A stretch of DNA of 40,566 bases from an uncultured Arcanobacterium sp. (GTDB lineage Bacteria; Actinomycetota; Actinomycetes; Actinomycetales; Actinomycetaceae): positions 1 through 40,566 of the forward strand of contig NZ_CAMXYE010000002.1 in the NCBI RefSeq assembly GCF_947253055.1, written 5' to 3'. Positions 15,782 to 24,481 of the stretch are shown here, piece by piece. The translations under genes and the position numbers were made by a program. A model generated the notes under the pieces. It saw only the letters and a list, made by a program, of their open reading frames with translations, was not told the DNA's origin and ran no database searches. Position 1 is the first letter of the stretch; each line of letters opens with the position of its first letter.

Positions 15782-16825
15782 TTATTCGCCTGCCTCTTCT
15801 TTACCCCAGTTAGGTAAGTAGGTGCGTTCCATCTTTTGCCGAATCTGCTCTTCCCAAGAGAATTTCGGCTCTTTCCAGCCTACGAAGTACTCTTTATCTA
15901 CTTCGTCGGCCCAAGGGCTATCTGGGCTGGTCGGTGGCCAATTCGGATCATCAGTGACAGGATCGCGAATTTCCTTTACCGCCGGGTTTTGCCGCCCGTA
16001 GCGGAACCACTGCGTATAGGTATCTTCAAAGAGCGGAGTGCCGTCATAGCGGCCAGCCGGAGTCTCCGAATTAAAGAAACGCCCGCCCAATATACCGCGC
16101 ATAATCTTGCCAGTCCACTGCTCCTTCTTCCGGAATTCAGCTACGCGTTTTACGTAGATATTCTGCAGACGAGTCATGCAGCCGCCGATTAATTCAATAT
16201 TTATCCAATTTATTACTTTGGGAAGCGGAGCATCGGGCTCATAACCAATCCGCCAGTGATTAATTAGCCGCGTACGCCCATCTTTCAGCGGAATTACATA
16301 GAAACACCACGCAGCCGCAAAGTGTTTCATAGTGGGATAACGGAAGGCATAGCTGCCGGGAGCTGCCGGCGGGCACTTGGTATCTACCCACTGTACTAAG
16401 TACTTACCAGGCACGATATCTGCCCATTCCATCGACATGCCGTGGAAATCAAATGCAGCAATATCTCCGGGCATCATGGAATCTGGCTGCTGGAATTCTT
16501 CCTGCATTTCATAACTATTAAAGAACGGCAGCCGCGCAAAAGTCCGCTCTAAGAATTCCGAGCTGAAAGAACCCGTTTTCTCCGCTCCGATCTGCTTAAA
16601 TATACGCCAAACCGCATAGGCAGGAGCATCAATTGTAATAGCATATGTAGAGGAGTATGCGTTTTCATAATTGGCATCGATTAGATCGTCGCCCGGATAT
16701 TTCCATTCCTGCTCTGCTTTAGTGGCTTTTCCAGTAAGCTGGCTAAAAGTGAACATTCCTGCTAAACCAGCAGCTCCTGCGCCTAAAGCAGCTTTAACTA
16801 GCTCACCTTTAAGTGACTTCGACAT
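15782..16825 (-). CDS. SRPBCC-like (helix-grip) protein
   Basis: This 347-aa protein begins with a short hydrophobic segment (about 8-30, AALGAGAAGLAGMFTFSQL) that could be a membrane anchor. A START/Bet v1-like fold follows at about 55-240: TIDAPAYAVWRIFKQIGAEKTGSFS, then MMPGDIAAFDF, KYLVQWVD, and GRTRLINHWRIGYEPD, which follow the spacing of bacterial SRPBCC proteins. Such folds hold hydrophobic ligands. The remaining 100 residues are charged and Trp/Pro-rich, with no family I recognise. ATG 16825 follows GGGAG. It is first in a two-gene operon with the short membrane paralogue and divergent from the long one. The ligand is unknown; a role in delivering or sensing a lipid-like compound is inference. 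Confidence 0.7.
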   Translation of the reverse strand: MSKSLKGELVKAALGAGAAGLAGMFTFSQLTGKATKAEQEWKYPGDDLIDANYENAYSSTYAITIDAPAYAVWRIFKQIGAEKTGSFSSEFLERTFARLPFFNSYEMQEEFQQPDSMMPGDIAAFDFHGMSMEWADIVPGKYLVQWVDTKCPPAAPGSYAFRYPTMKHFAAAWCFYVIPLKDGRTRLINHWRIGYEPDAPLPKVINWINIELIGGCMTRLQNIYVKRVAEFRKKEQWTGKIMRGILGGRFFNSETPAGRYDGTPLFEDTYTQWFRYGRQNPAVKEIRDPVTDDPNWPPTSPDSPWADEVDKEYFVGWKEPKFSWEEQIRQKMERTYLPNWGKEEAGE

Positions 16826-17012
16826 GAAGACTCCCTTATCCTCGTAATGAAATAAAATTTTTTCTCGCTACAAAAGAGCCAAAATCGCCACAATTTTTGC
16901 AACTTTTCTCTTTTGCTTTGAGATATCTTCCGACAGTAGCATATCTGTGTTAATATTTTGCCCAATTGAAAGATAATTTCTTTTAAAAACAATTTTTTAC
17001 ACAGGAGTGACG
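16826..17012. promoter_or_regulatory. Divergent promoter region of the membrane-protein/SRPBCC unit
   Basis: This 187-bp AT-rich gap must drive both directions. For the plus strand, TTGAGA with ATATCT 17 bases on is a weak candidate upstream of the AGGAG at 17003-17007. For the minus strand, TTGGGC with TATGCT 16 bases on is equally weak. No clear operator palindrome is visible. Shared control of the three genes is likely from the arrangement alone. Confidence 0.35.
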
Positions 17013-18356
17013 ATGCAGTCTCTACTATTTTGGGAAATAGGTCCCCTGCATGTCTATCTAATCTGGGTACTCGTACTCACTTTGCAGATAGCAATTGCCG
17101 AAATAAACCGCCGCTGGAATTGGACGATTTTCGCCCTCTGGACAGTAGGCGGAATTGCCTTAATCCCTTACGCAATCAAGCATGCCATCCCCATCGTAGG
17201 CTGGTTCCCCTTCGGAAAATACTTCATCATGGTGCTCACCGCCACGATGACTGGCTTCTTGCTGGTATATGGTAAACGGAATCCCGTAAAGGCCCACCGC
17301 TACGCCATCTGGCTTGGAGTAGCTCTCTGGATTGGGCTAGCCGTAAATATTATGGAAGCCAATATCCGTGATATCACGATTTTCTTCCAGGCAGATACCT
17401 ATTACTCCTGTGCAGCGAACCCCGCCTGTCTGGAACAAATAAATGCCACCCACGCCGCCGATATGATTGGCGGTCTACCCGAAGCGCGCGGCGTCACCGC
17501 TCCTCTGCATTCTCCAGAGTGGTACCAAGCAGTAGCCCAAAACTTTGCGGCCTCGCATGTAGGTATCGATCCGGCCACCGGCTTCCGTACTATCGGCGGA
17601 TACTGGAATATCCTCTCGGCCATAGCCGGCGTACTAAACATCATCACCATTACCGGACTTGGCAAGATCTTCGTCACTTCGAACCCGAAGCAAAAGGTCA
17701 AAGGGCTGATTTGGGTAGATATGCTCTGGCCGTGGATCATCGCTTACGATTTGTGGAATCACGCCTTCCTCTACAATTCGCTGGCTGACTACACTTGGTA
17801 CTGCACTTTCGCCCTCTTACTGGCCTGTACCATACCGGCTTTCACGTGGGCAAAGGGGCAGTGGATTTGGTTCCGGTGCTTCACCTTGATGTTCTGGATT
17901 GCCGCCAACAATATCTTGCCCACGTTGCTGGTACCGCCAGGGTATATGACGAATTTCGCCACTATGAATCCGACCGCCAATATCGTAGCGGCACTAGCGG
18001 CTCTCATCTCCAATGTGGCGCTCTTTATCTACTGGCTCTACAAGATAATCACCACTCGGCGCAATCCGCTCACTAATGCCCTCTTCTTCGAGATGAAGAG
18101 CTTCCGCAAGGTAGTGCGCGAGCATTGTGACGATCGAGATAAGTACTTCCTCACCGATATGATTCCGGAGACGCCGGAAGAGCTAGGCTTCGAACCGGAG
18201 AGCCCGACGCCGCCGGTCGATGGCTTCGTAGGAAATATGCCGTGGTGGAAGAAAGATAAGCGCTATCCAAAGGCACGCACTCCACTTTCCGCTGATCCAC
18301 ATCTGGTGGAAAAGGGAGTCAAAGAAACTGAGATACCGAAAACTACAGAGAATTAA
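17013..18356 (+). CDS. Polytopic membrane protein, DUF5692-like (long paralogue)
   Basis: This 447-aa protein has about nine predicted membrane helices (roughly residues 12-30, 37-57, 66-86, 95-113, 195-215, 227-250, 256-275, 280-300, 318-345). It shares with the 340-aa neighbour the motifs VGWFPFGK, GLAVNIMEANIRD, GGYWNILSAIAG, WIIAYDLWNHAFLYNSLAD, WYCTFALLLACTIPAF and NPTANI. It differs by a loop of about 70 residues (115-190) with two Cys (YYSCAANPAC) between helices 4 and 5, and by a longer charged C-terminal tail. I start at ATG 17013, five bases after AGGAG; a GTG six bases earlier is part of that ribosome binding site. It is transcribed divergently from the SRPBCC operon and ends at a strong terminator. 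Function is unknown. Confidence 0.8.
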   Translation: MQSLLFWEIGPLHVYLIWVLVLTLQIAIAEINRRWNWTIFALWTVGGIALIPYAIKHAIPIVGWFPFGKYFIMVLTATMTGFLLVYGKRNPVKAHRYAIWLGVALWIGLAVNIMEANIRDITIFFQADTYYSCAANPACLEQINATHAADMIGGLPEARGVTAPLHSPEWYQAVAQNFAASHVGIDPATGFRTIGGYWNILSAIAGVLNIITITGLGKIFVTSNPKQKVKGLIWVDMLWPWIIAYDLWNHAFLYNSLADYTWYCTFALLLACTIPAFTWAKGQWIWFRCFTLMFWIAANNILPTLLVPPGYMTNFATMNPTANIVAALAALISNVALFIYWLYKIITTRRNPLTNALFFEMKSFRKVVREHCDDRDKYFLTDMIPETPEELGFEPESPTPPVDGFVGNMPWWKKDKRYPKARTPLSADPHLVEKGVKETEIPKTTEN

Positions 18357-18384
18357 AATACACCTTAAAAATAGGTAATCAAGC

Positions 18385-18420
18385 GGGGAGCGTCCTCTAG
18401 AGGACGCTCCCCTTCCTTAT
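18385..18420 (+). terminator. Intrinsic terminator with a perfect 28-bp palindrome
   Basis: Positions 18385-18412 are a perfect 28-base palindrome: GGGGAGCGTCCTCT and its reverse complement with no spacer. It can fold into a 12-bp stem with a four-base loop, followed by TTCCTTAT. It lies 28 bp after the stop of the long membrane paralogue. Confidence 0.85.
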
Positions 18421-18770
18421 AACAATATAGGCTTCTCTTCTATCGTATAGCTAGATTTTAGTTTTACTGACTTCCAAATCTTTCCAAAATACGCCCCATT
18501 CAGCGGCGACTAATTCACACACAAGTTATAACTCTTTAAGCTACTGATTGCAGCACTCATGCTACCGAACAATACAGTCTAAATACATATTGCTCATTAT
18601 CTACAATAAAGAGCATCTGTATATAAAGAACCCCGTAAAAAGGCTCTTAAAACATATTTTTAAATTACTTACGTCAATATCTATTCGCCTAAGATTAAAT
18701 CTTCCAATATGAAAGTTAAATATGTTTATACAGTTACCCTTTTATATAGTGAAAAAAGACGAGCACCTAG
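18421..18770. other. AT-rich intergenic stretch with no supported gene
   Basis: About 350 bp between two convergent terminators. Only short frames occur, none with a ribosome binding site. A 37-codon frame starts at 18709 but runs through the next terminator, so I do not call it. I see no repeat, tRNA or recognisable gene remnant. Confidence 0.5.
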
Positions 18771-18808
18771 CAAAAATGGTGGCAAGCCTCAAAAAGAACT
18801 TGCCACCA
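18771..18808 (-). terminator. Intrinsic terminator of the purine salvage operon
   Basis: A 10-bp perfect stem, TGGTGGCAAG with CTTGCCACCA (18777-18786 and 18799-18808), has a 12-base loop and is followed on the minus strand by TTTTTG. It lies 37 bp after the 5'-nucleotidase stop. A CTTTT on the other side could also end plus-strand transcripts. Confidence 0.88.
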
Positions 18809-18844
18809 CTTTTAATAACTAAAGAGCTTTAAACTAGCATAATT

Positions 18845-21055
18845 TTAATGCTTGTTTCGCACTGCTCCTATGCCGGCTACTCCTGCAGCCACAGCTAACA
18901 ATGCTGCAATTCCTAGTTCAACATCACTTGCTCCCGTTTTCGCTAAAGCCTTAGGAGCTTTTGATTTCTGCTTCTCTACTGAAGGACAGCTTACATCTAA
19001 ACCTAGGTTATGAGCGGCATTCACTAATTCGACACCACTCTCAGTTTCCACGGTCAGAGGTACATGCACTGATTTCCCAGCATTCCCACTACAGAATCCT
19101 GTTGCATCCAGTGTCACTGCCTGATTGGTATATCCCACGCCATCAGCTGTGACAATAGCTTGGTAATTAGCTGCATTTGCATCTTGCAATGTATTATTCA
19201 CTGCCGCCTCTTGTACAGCATTTCCAAATTTCACTTTCACTTTCTGCACTGGATCAGCTCCCTGCGAGAAAGAAAGTCCACGAAGACTTACTTTCACCTG
19301 TGCATTATCCTTAGTTATTTTTTGCGCGGCAATATTTACTCCAATAGAAGATTTATGCGTCCGCGGCTGCACCTTCGGATTCTTTTGCAAATATTCTTCA
19401 AACCATTCCCGATCTAATTTCTTCGGAATTGTTTTTAAAGTAGCGGAAATACCCGGTTCCTGTAAAACTGTGAAAGAATCTCCACCAGCCATCAAGAAAG
19501 AGCTGCCCGCTACTGTATAGAGCTTATCAGCAACAATCGGTTTACCATCTATCAAAATAGAAGTGATGCGATCTCCACGATTTCGCGCTGGATCATAGGT
19601 ATACTTTACATTCTGCGAGAAATTCAATTTCAAAAGTGGACGAGTAGATTTTTCACCTAGCTCCTTCCACTGCTGCTCTAATAATTCCTTGAACTTCGCA
19701 CCAGTCATCTTCACATAACTAATCTCATTACTCCACGGCATCACTTTAAAAATATCGCCCACCGTGATTTTACCGGAACCGCTAGCTAGATCAGCACGCA
19801 AATCACCGGCAACTACCATTCCGATATCTATCGGGTTGCCCTCCAAATCCGGAAACGAATTTTTCATAACATCTCCGATTAAATCGCCAACTGTAGACTC
19901 CGTGCCCCGATTCTCTCCTGGCGTGACAGATCCATCTTTTACAGTTTCTTGTTTTCCACGATAAAATTCTCCAGCATCACTAGTTATCACCCGATTCTTA
20001 ATTTGCTCGGAAGTGGCAACAGCTGCATCTACTACGGCCTTTACTTCTGGATCGTCACCACATTTTTGCACTTCTTTTGCCGTAATCTGTATCGCCTGGG
20101 AATCGATTACCTTCCCAGCTTTCTTATCATATTTAATTTGTAGATTAGAAAGATTGTCGGTAAATGAGCCGGAAGCAGTCGCAGAAAGAATATTTCCATC
20201 TGCACCTTTCACTTTCGTGAAATAGTAAGGCTTATGTGTATCTCCACCCATTAAACCATCTACATACTTCCCCATCTTTGGATACGACTGCTCCACATCG
20301 TTATCAAACATCGCGATAACAATATCGGCTTTTACTTTATCGGTAGTTAAACTTCCATCCGCCTGCGTGGCATAGCCACCAACCTCTTTCAGCTCTTGCG
20401 CTAATTTATTTATTACCGGCACCGGCTTATGGAAAGTAAGGGAATCTACTGTGCCCGGGAATAACTTAGTAGCCACATCGTCCTCGATAGCACCTATAAA
20501 AGCTACCTTCACTCCCGATGGCGATATCCACATTTTATAGTCTTCCAAGTAACCTTCCATACCTTTAATATTTGCACCAAGGTAAGGGAAGTTAAACTTA
20601 CTGTACTTCGCCGTATCAGTTCCCTTGATACGCGCTTTCAATACATCTAACCCCTTATCGAATTCATGATTACCGATAGTAGAAGCAAAAACTCCCATCT
20701 TATTTAAAGCATCCACTGTAGGATTATCTTCCTGTGTACCTGAAGTAAAGGGAGAAGCTCCGATATTATCGCCTAAAAGCGTAAATTGAGAGTTAGGATT
20801 CGCCTTCCGAGCTTTGTTAATATAGCAAGCCATATGAGAAAGTCCAGCTTCTGAAGTATATTTATCGAATACCGGTTCAATGTGCCCATGAATATCAGTT
20901 AGATTATATAAATCCAAAGTCACGATATTATCATCTGCTGAATTCGGATCTGCAGATGCACCATTAACGGGATCGGCCAAAGCCATAGGAGCAAAAGCCA
21001 TGCTCAGCATCGCACAGGCTCCTACTACACTGCTGATTCTTCTAATTTTTATCAT
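18845..21055 (-). CDS. Cell-wall-anchored 5'-nucleotidase / metallophosphatase (UshA-like)
   Basis: This 736-aa secreted protein has a signal peptide (about 1-27, ending MALA), a metallophosphatase domain (about 44-290), a 5'-nucleotidase C-terminal domain (about 370-560), an Ig-like stretch, and a C-terminal sorting signal: LAKTGA, hydrophobic helix, RNKH. LAxTG is the form preferred by class E sortases. Visible metal-site residues are Asp54 and His56 (DIHGH), Asp96 (GDN), Asn129 and His130 (GNHEFD) and His274. However, the two positions usually His in UshA-type enzymes read Asp251 (IAMFD) and Asp272 (GGDTH). It is last in the operon after the permease and phosphorylase and probably releases nucleosides from extracellular nucleotides. 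The exact substrate is uncertain. Confidence 0.9.
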   Translation of the reverse strand: MIKIRRISSVVGACAMLSMAFAPMALADPVNGASADPNSADDNIVTLDLYNLTDIHGHIEPVFDKYTSEAGLSHMACYINKARKANPNSQFTLLGDNIGASPFTSGTQEDNPTVDALNKMGVFASTIGNHEFDKGLDVLKARIKGTDTAKYSKFNFPYLGANIKGMEGYLEDYKMWISPSGVKVAFIGAIEDDVATKLFPGTVDSLTFHKPVPVINKLAQELKEVGGYATQADGSLTTDKVKADIVIAMFDNDVEQSYPKMGKYVDGLMGGDTHKPYYFTKVKGADGNILSATASGSFTDNLSNLQIKYDKKAGKVIDSQAIQITAKEVQKCGDDPEVKAVVDAAVATSEQIKNRVITSDAGEFYRGKQETVKDGSVTPGENRGTESTVGDLIGDVMKNSFPDLEGNPIDIGMVVAGDLRADLASGSGKITVGDIFKVMPWSNEISYVKMTGAKFKELLEQQWKELGEKSTRPLLKLNFSQNVKYTYDPARNRGDRITSILIDGKPIVADKLYTVAGSSFLMAGGDSFTVLQEPGISATLKTIPKKLDREWFEEYLQKNPKVQPRTHKSSIGVNIAAQKITKDNAQVKVSLRGLSFSQGADPVQKVKVKFGNAVQEAAVNNTLQDANAANYQAIVTADGVGYTNQAVTLDATGFCSGNAGKSVHVPLTVETESGVELVNAAHNLGLDVSCPSVEKQKSKAPKALAKTGASDVELGIAALLAVAAGVAGIGAVRNKH

Positions 21056-21070
21056 CTGTAACCTCTTATT

Positions 21071-21907
21071 TTAAATAGTTTTTAGAATTTCGTAGATACA
21101 ATTTTGCACATTTGGAATTGCTTCTCGTACTGCTCGTAGAACTTCTGTGTGTTCGGTAGGAGTATCACTGAATGAAAGATCTGATGTAACAGATACTCCG
21201 CATACTCGTACCCCTAATTGATGTAAGGCAATAGCTTCCAGAATTGTACTCATGCCCACCATGTCAATACCGTTATTACGCATCATTACTGACTCTGCAT
21301 AAGTTTGGAATTCTGGACCCCGTAAAATTGCATATACTCCACGCCGTTGCGCATATTTCTCTATTTTACGTGTCAGTTCCTGATCCCAGAGTCGCATAAT
21401 GTCTATGAAGACCGGAGCTGAAAAAGGCGAGGAACCCGAAAGATTAACATGATCCGTAATCGCCATCAATTCTCCTAGATGCCAGGAATTTAGACAACCA
21501 CCGGCATTAGTCAGAAATGCTGCTTTCACTCCAGTCATTGCGGCAATCTGCGGTAAGTAACAAATCTCTTCCGGTGAATACCCCTCATAAAGATGAATTC
21601 GTCCCGTGCAAATCAGCACATTGTACAGCTGCCCATCCAGTTCTACCTGCACAGACACGATATCTTTTCCGTGCCCTTCTGCTGCAGGTTCTTTTGCCCA
21701 AGGCAAATCACGCACCGGAATTACCACTGCATCGCGTCCAAAACCCTTTACAGCATCTACTAAGCCAGATCCTAACACAACCAATAAATCATGGTGATTG
21801 CGCTGTGTTCTTTCTTGAATAAGCTGCACGCTAGAATTAATTTGCGCGATTTTTTCCGAATTGTACGGAAAGCAACACTCTAAAGCATTTTCTCTCGCAT
21901 CAAACAT
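21071..21907 (-). CDS. Purine nucleoside phosphorylase, trimeric class, possibly 6-aminopurine-specific
   Basis: This cytoplasmic enzyme splits purine nucleosides with phosphate into base and ribose-1-phosphate. At 278 aa it is the trimeric (PunA/human PNP) class: LGSGL (45-49), GRIHLYEGYSP (102-112), TNAGG (133-137), GPEFQTYAE (197-205), MVGMSTILEA (216-225), His253. Residues 201-243 align without gaps to human PNP. The two base-recognising residues there are changed: Gln201 for Glu201 and Asp243 for Asn243 (VTSDLS). Published mutants of human PNP at these positions gain adenosine activity, so adenosine or another 6-aminopurine nucleoside is a reasonable guess. It is the middle gene between the permease (14-bp gap) and the nucleotidase (15-bp gap). 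Confidence 0.9.
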   Translation of the reverse strand: MFDARENALECCFPYNSEKIAQINSSVQLIQERTQRNHHDLLVVLGSGLVDAVKGFGRDAVVIPVRDLPWAKEPAAEGHGKDIVSVQVELDGQLYNVLICTGRIHLYEGYSPEEICYLPQIAAMTGVKAAFLTNAGGCLNSWHLGELMAITDHVNLSGSSPFSAPVFIDIMRLWDQELTRKIEKYAQRRGVYAILRGPEFQTYAESVMMRNNGIDMVGMSTILEAIALHQLGVRVCGVSVTSDLSFSDTPTEHTEVLRAVREAIPNVQNCIYEILKTI

Positions 21908-21921
21908 AGAATAACCTTCAC

Positions 21922-23349
21922 CTACTCCTGCTCTTGCTTACGTACACGCTTTCCGCAAATACCGTAGTAACCCAAGTAGCCGATAATCAGCGAAAGAATC
22001 ACGCCAATATTACCGGCACCCCAGGCACCATCTTTCCCACCAATGAGTGGCAATAAATAACCTTGCCAGTTATTAAATTCTGCATCTGAAAAACCATTTA
22101 CTACTAGGCCCCAGCCAATAAAACAGCAAATAGCTAAAATTACCAAGGAAATCGTATTATAGCTTCCATATTTACCACTTGACACAAACAGAGACTCCTC
22201 ATCGTAATCTTTCTTACGCAAAGTAATATCTGCCATCATAATGCCAGTCCACGCAGCAAGTGGCACACCCAAAGTCACCAAGAATGACTGGAACGGACCG
22301 ATGAATGTTGGAGAAAAGAAAGTAACGTATATGGTACCGCAGGTAAGAATAACTCCATCAATTAAGGAAGCAAGGGGACGCGGAATACGAATTCCTAAAG
22401 TAAGTAAAGTTAATCCAGAGGAATAAATACCATTAATAGCTCCCGATAACAGAGAAAGAATAGCGGTTAACAAGAACGGTACCAGGAACCAAGTTGGCAG
22501 GAGAGTAGCCAAAGCGCCCACTGGATCACCCCCAATTGCTTCCGCTAGTTCAGCGTCAGAACCAGCCAGCATCAAACCAAAGCTAATCAAAACTACTGGC
22601 CCGAGCGAACCACCAAAAGTGTTCCAGAAAACAATTTGACTACCTTTTGCTTCCCGACTCTGATAACGCGCCCAATCAGCAGCAATATTCACCCATCCTA
22701 GGCCCATACCGGTCATTACCATCACAAAAGCTCCTAACATAGCCGCAAAAGACCCCGATGGATGTGAGAGCAGAGCCGAAAAATTTATATGCGGAAATAC
22801 CAAAAAAACGTAAATAATAGTGGTAATACCAGTTACCCAAGTTAGTACTGCTTGCATTTTCATAATGATGTGGTAACCAGCAACTGCTCCCAGCACAATC
22901 AAGGTAGCTACTATAGCAGCTGCAATCACTTTCACCGTAGTGGAATCATCTCCTGCCCATCCCAAACGTGCCAATACCGTATTAGTAGCAAGCACAGCAG
23001 TAATGGCCAGTGAAGTTTCCCAACCAATAGACGTAAGCCAAGAAATAACACCAGGAATTTTTGCTCCATTTACGCCGAATGCAGCACGAGACATAACCAT
23101 GGTAGGCACGGAACCACGTTTACCGCCTAAAGCAATTACTCCACAGATAGCAAAAGAGAGAATTACTCCAATAATAGAGATGATTGTAGCTTGCAGAAAA
23201 GAAATTCCAAATCCAAAAATCCAAGCTCCATAGCTCATGCCAAACACAGAGATATTAGATGCAAACCAAGGAAGGAAAAGATTATGCGGCTTAGCGGTCC
23301 GCTCCTTGTCCTCAACTATCTCTATTCCAGTTATTTCAATATTTGCCAT
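21922..23349 (-). CDS. NCS1 family purine/cytosine permease
   Basis: This 475-aa integral membrane protein has about 12 hydrophobic helices. NCS1 features are the N-terminal NLFLPWFASNISVFGMSYGA, the SRAAFGVNGAKIPG segment, WVNIAADWARYQ in the middle, and SGAINGIYSSGLTLLTLG. Members import cytosine, purines, allantoin, hydantoins or uridine with a cation. Being first in an operon with a nucleoside phosphorylase and a 5'-nucleotidase, it probably brings in a purine base or nucleoside; a nucleoside would be the logical substrate for the phosphorylase, but NCS1 proteins more often carry bases. ATG 23349 follows AGAGGA. Its composition is more AT-rich than the backbone genes. Confidence 0.9.
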   Translation of the reverse strand: MANIEITGIEIVEDKERTAKPHNLFLPWFASNISVFGMSYGAWIFGFGISFLQATIISIIGVILSFAICGVIALGGKRGSVPTMVMSRAAFGVNGAKIPGVISWLTSIGWETSLAITAVLATNTVLARLGWAGDDSTTVKVIAAAIVATLIVLGAVAGYHIIMKMQAVLTWVTGITTIIYVFLVFPHINFSALLSHPSGSFAAMLGAFVMVMTGMGLGWVNIAADWARYQSREAKGSQIVFWNTFGGSLGPVVLISFGLMLAGSDAELAEAIGGDPVGALATLLPTWFLVPFLLTAILSLLSGAINGIYSSGLTLLTLGIRIPRPLASLIDGVILTCGTIYVTFFSPTFIGPFQSFLVTLGVPLAAWTGIMMADITLRKKDYDEESLFVSSGKYGSYNTISLVILAICCFIGWGLVVNGFSDAEFNNWQGYLLPLIGGKDGAWGAGNIGVILSLIIGYLGYYGICGKRVRKQEQE

Positions 23350-23676
23350 ATTTATCCTCTTTAATAAATATCTAGAACTCGCAAAATATATCGAGTCCGC
23401 AGTTCGTTAGTTAAATTATCCGATAACTAATAGTACTTCCTAGTTACAAAATTAAACAAGGAATAACTTGTTTGTATACCCTATCTACACAGCATTTTCC
23501 GTTTACAAGCAGATTTATACTATAAATTAGGAGTAAAGTCCTAGCGTATAATAAAAAAATGCATAAAATCCCTACATTTTATGTTTTTAACCTTTTATAT
23601 CTGCATATATTAGAAAATAATATAATGACTAAACCCTTACGAAGCGAAAAATAACCCTACATGGCAGTAGAATCAC
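23350..23676. other. Leader and promoter region of the purine salvage operon
   Basis: AT-rich DNA with no gene. On the minus strand a small hairpin (ACTCG/CGAGT, 23377-23396) lies about 30 bases before the permease start. TATAAA and TAGTAT elements occur around 23515-23530, without a good -35. I looked for the conserved core of a purine riboswitch and did not find it. Confidence 0.4.
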
Positions 23677-24440
23677 TCATCCTGAAAATAAAAACCTTAG
23701 AACACCCCTACTAGCCCCCGTTAAACTTATCAAAACTTTTCTCCCAGCTCTGCTTCTAACTTCGTAAAAACTATCGATATTCCCCTGGATAATCTACGAA
23801 TATTCTTTTTCTCCATGCTCATCATTTAGATATACAGAAACTGCCAAAATGGAATTCTCATCTAAAAATTTCTTTCGTATTACACACAAAAGTGGCACCA
23901 GTACCTGTATTAAGTAACTCCCTTAGTAATAAGGGCCTATAAGTAGCGTTTTTAATATTATCAAAAGCTACCGTAATTACCTGCACCGATAATTCCTAAT
24001 GACTAGACACCCACTCTTGGATATCTAAACCACTCACATTTACATGTGACCAGACTGCAAATTCATAATCTCTGTGCTCTCTCACAGTATGAGTATGCAC
24101 ATTACGTGCATACACATTAAGAAACCGAACTAATTCTGTACATAGCCATACCGAATCTAAAAAAGTTCCTATACATAAAGCAAACTAGCTAGAAAAACAG
24201 AAAACGCCACACTGCATAGATAAAAATATCTAGTAGATGTATAGTTACTACCAGTATTAGTTCATCAAAATCCAGAATTTATTGCTTTTCCAATTATGGC
24301 ATGAAAATTTTTAAATTCTTATCAATTAACTCTGAATGAATCTCTCATGACTTCTGAGCTGTTCCAGAGATAATCATCGCTAATATAGCATCAGCAAAAT
24401 CTACATAATTTGCCACATATATTCTTTGGTGAAGTAAAAG
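23677..24440 (-). pseudogene. Decayed gene, unidentified
   Basis: No intact frame exists, but reading the minus strand gives a chain of protein-like segments in successive frames. The first holds YVDFADAILAMIISGTAQKS, then TGA. The second runs about 58 codons with FLNVYARNVHTHTVREHRDY and ends SGLDIQEWVSSH, then TAG. It continues in frame with ELSVQVITVAFDNIKN and RPLLLRELLNTGTGATFVCN. A +1 shift leads to DENSILAVSVYLNDEHGEKE, TAG, then GNIDSFYEVRSRAGRK. Several stops and at least two frameshifts separate them. I do not recognise the family. The original may have been about 250 residues. A chance pattern in AT-rich DNA cannot be excluded. Confidence 0.4.
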
Positions 24441-24481
24441 AAAGTGCATCAGGAAAGATCCATAATATCTCCATGCACTTT
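24441..24481. other. Hairpin in AT-rich region, possible terminator
   Basis: AAAGTGCAT (24441-24449) pairs perfectly with ATGCACTTT (24473-24481) around a 23-base loop. It is flanked by CTTTTACTT on the minus-strand side and ATTTATATTT on the plus side. It lies at the 5' end of the decayed gene and may be an old terminator of the mutase transcript. Confidence 0.4.

Noticed and set aside
18709..18822. 37-codon plus-strand frame in the gap before the nucleotidase
   Set aside because: It has no ribosome binding site and its second half is the terminator hairpin of the opposite operon.
23350..23560. Purine riboswitch upstream of the permease
   Set aside because: The expected conserved core was not found on the minus strand; only a short simple hairpin is present.
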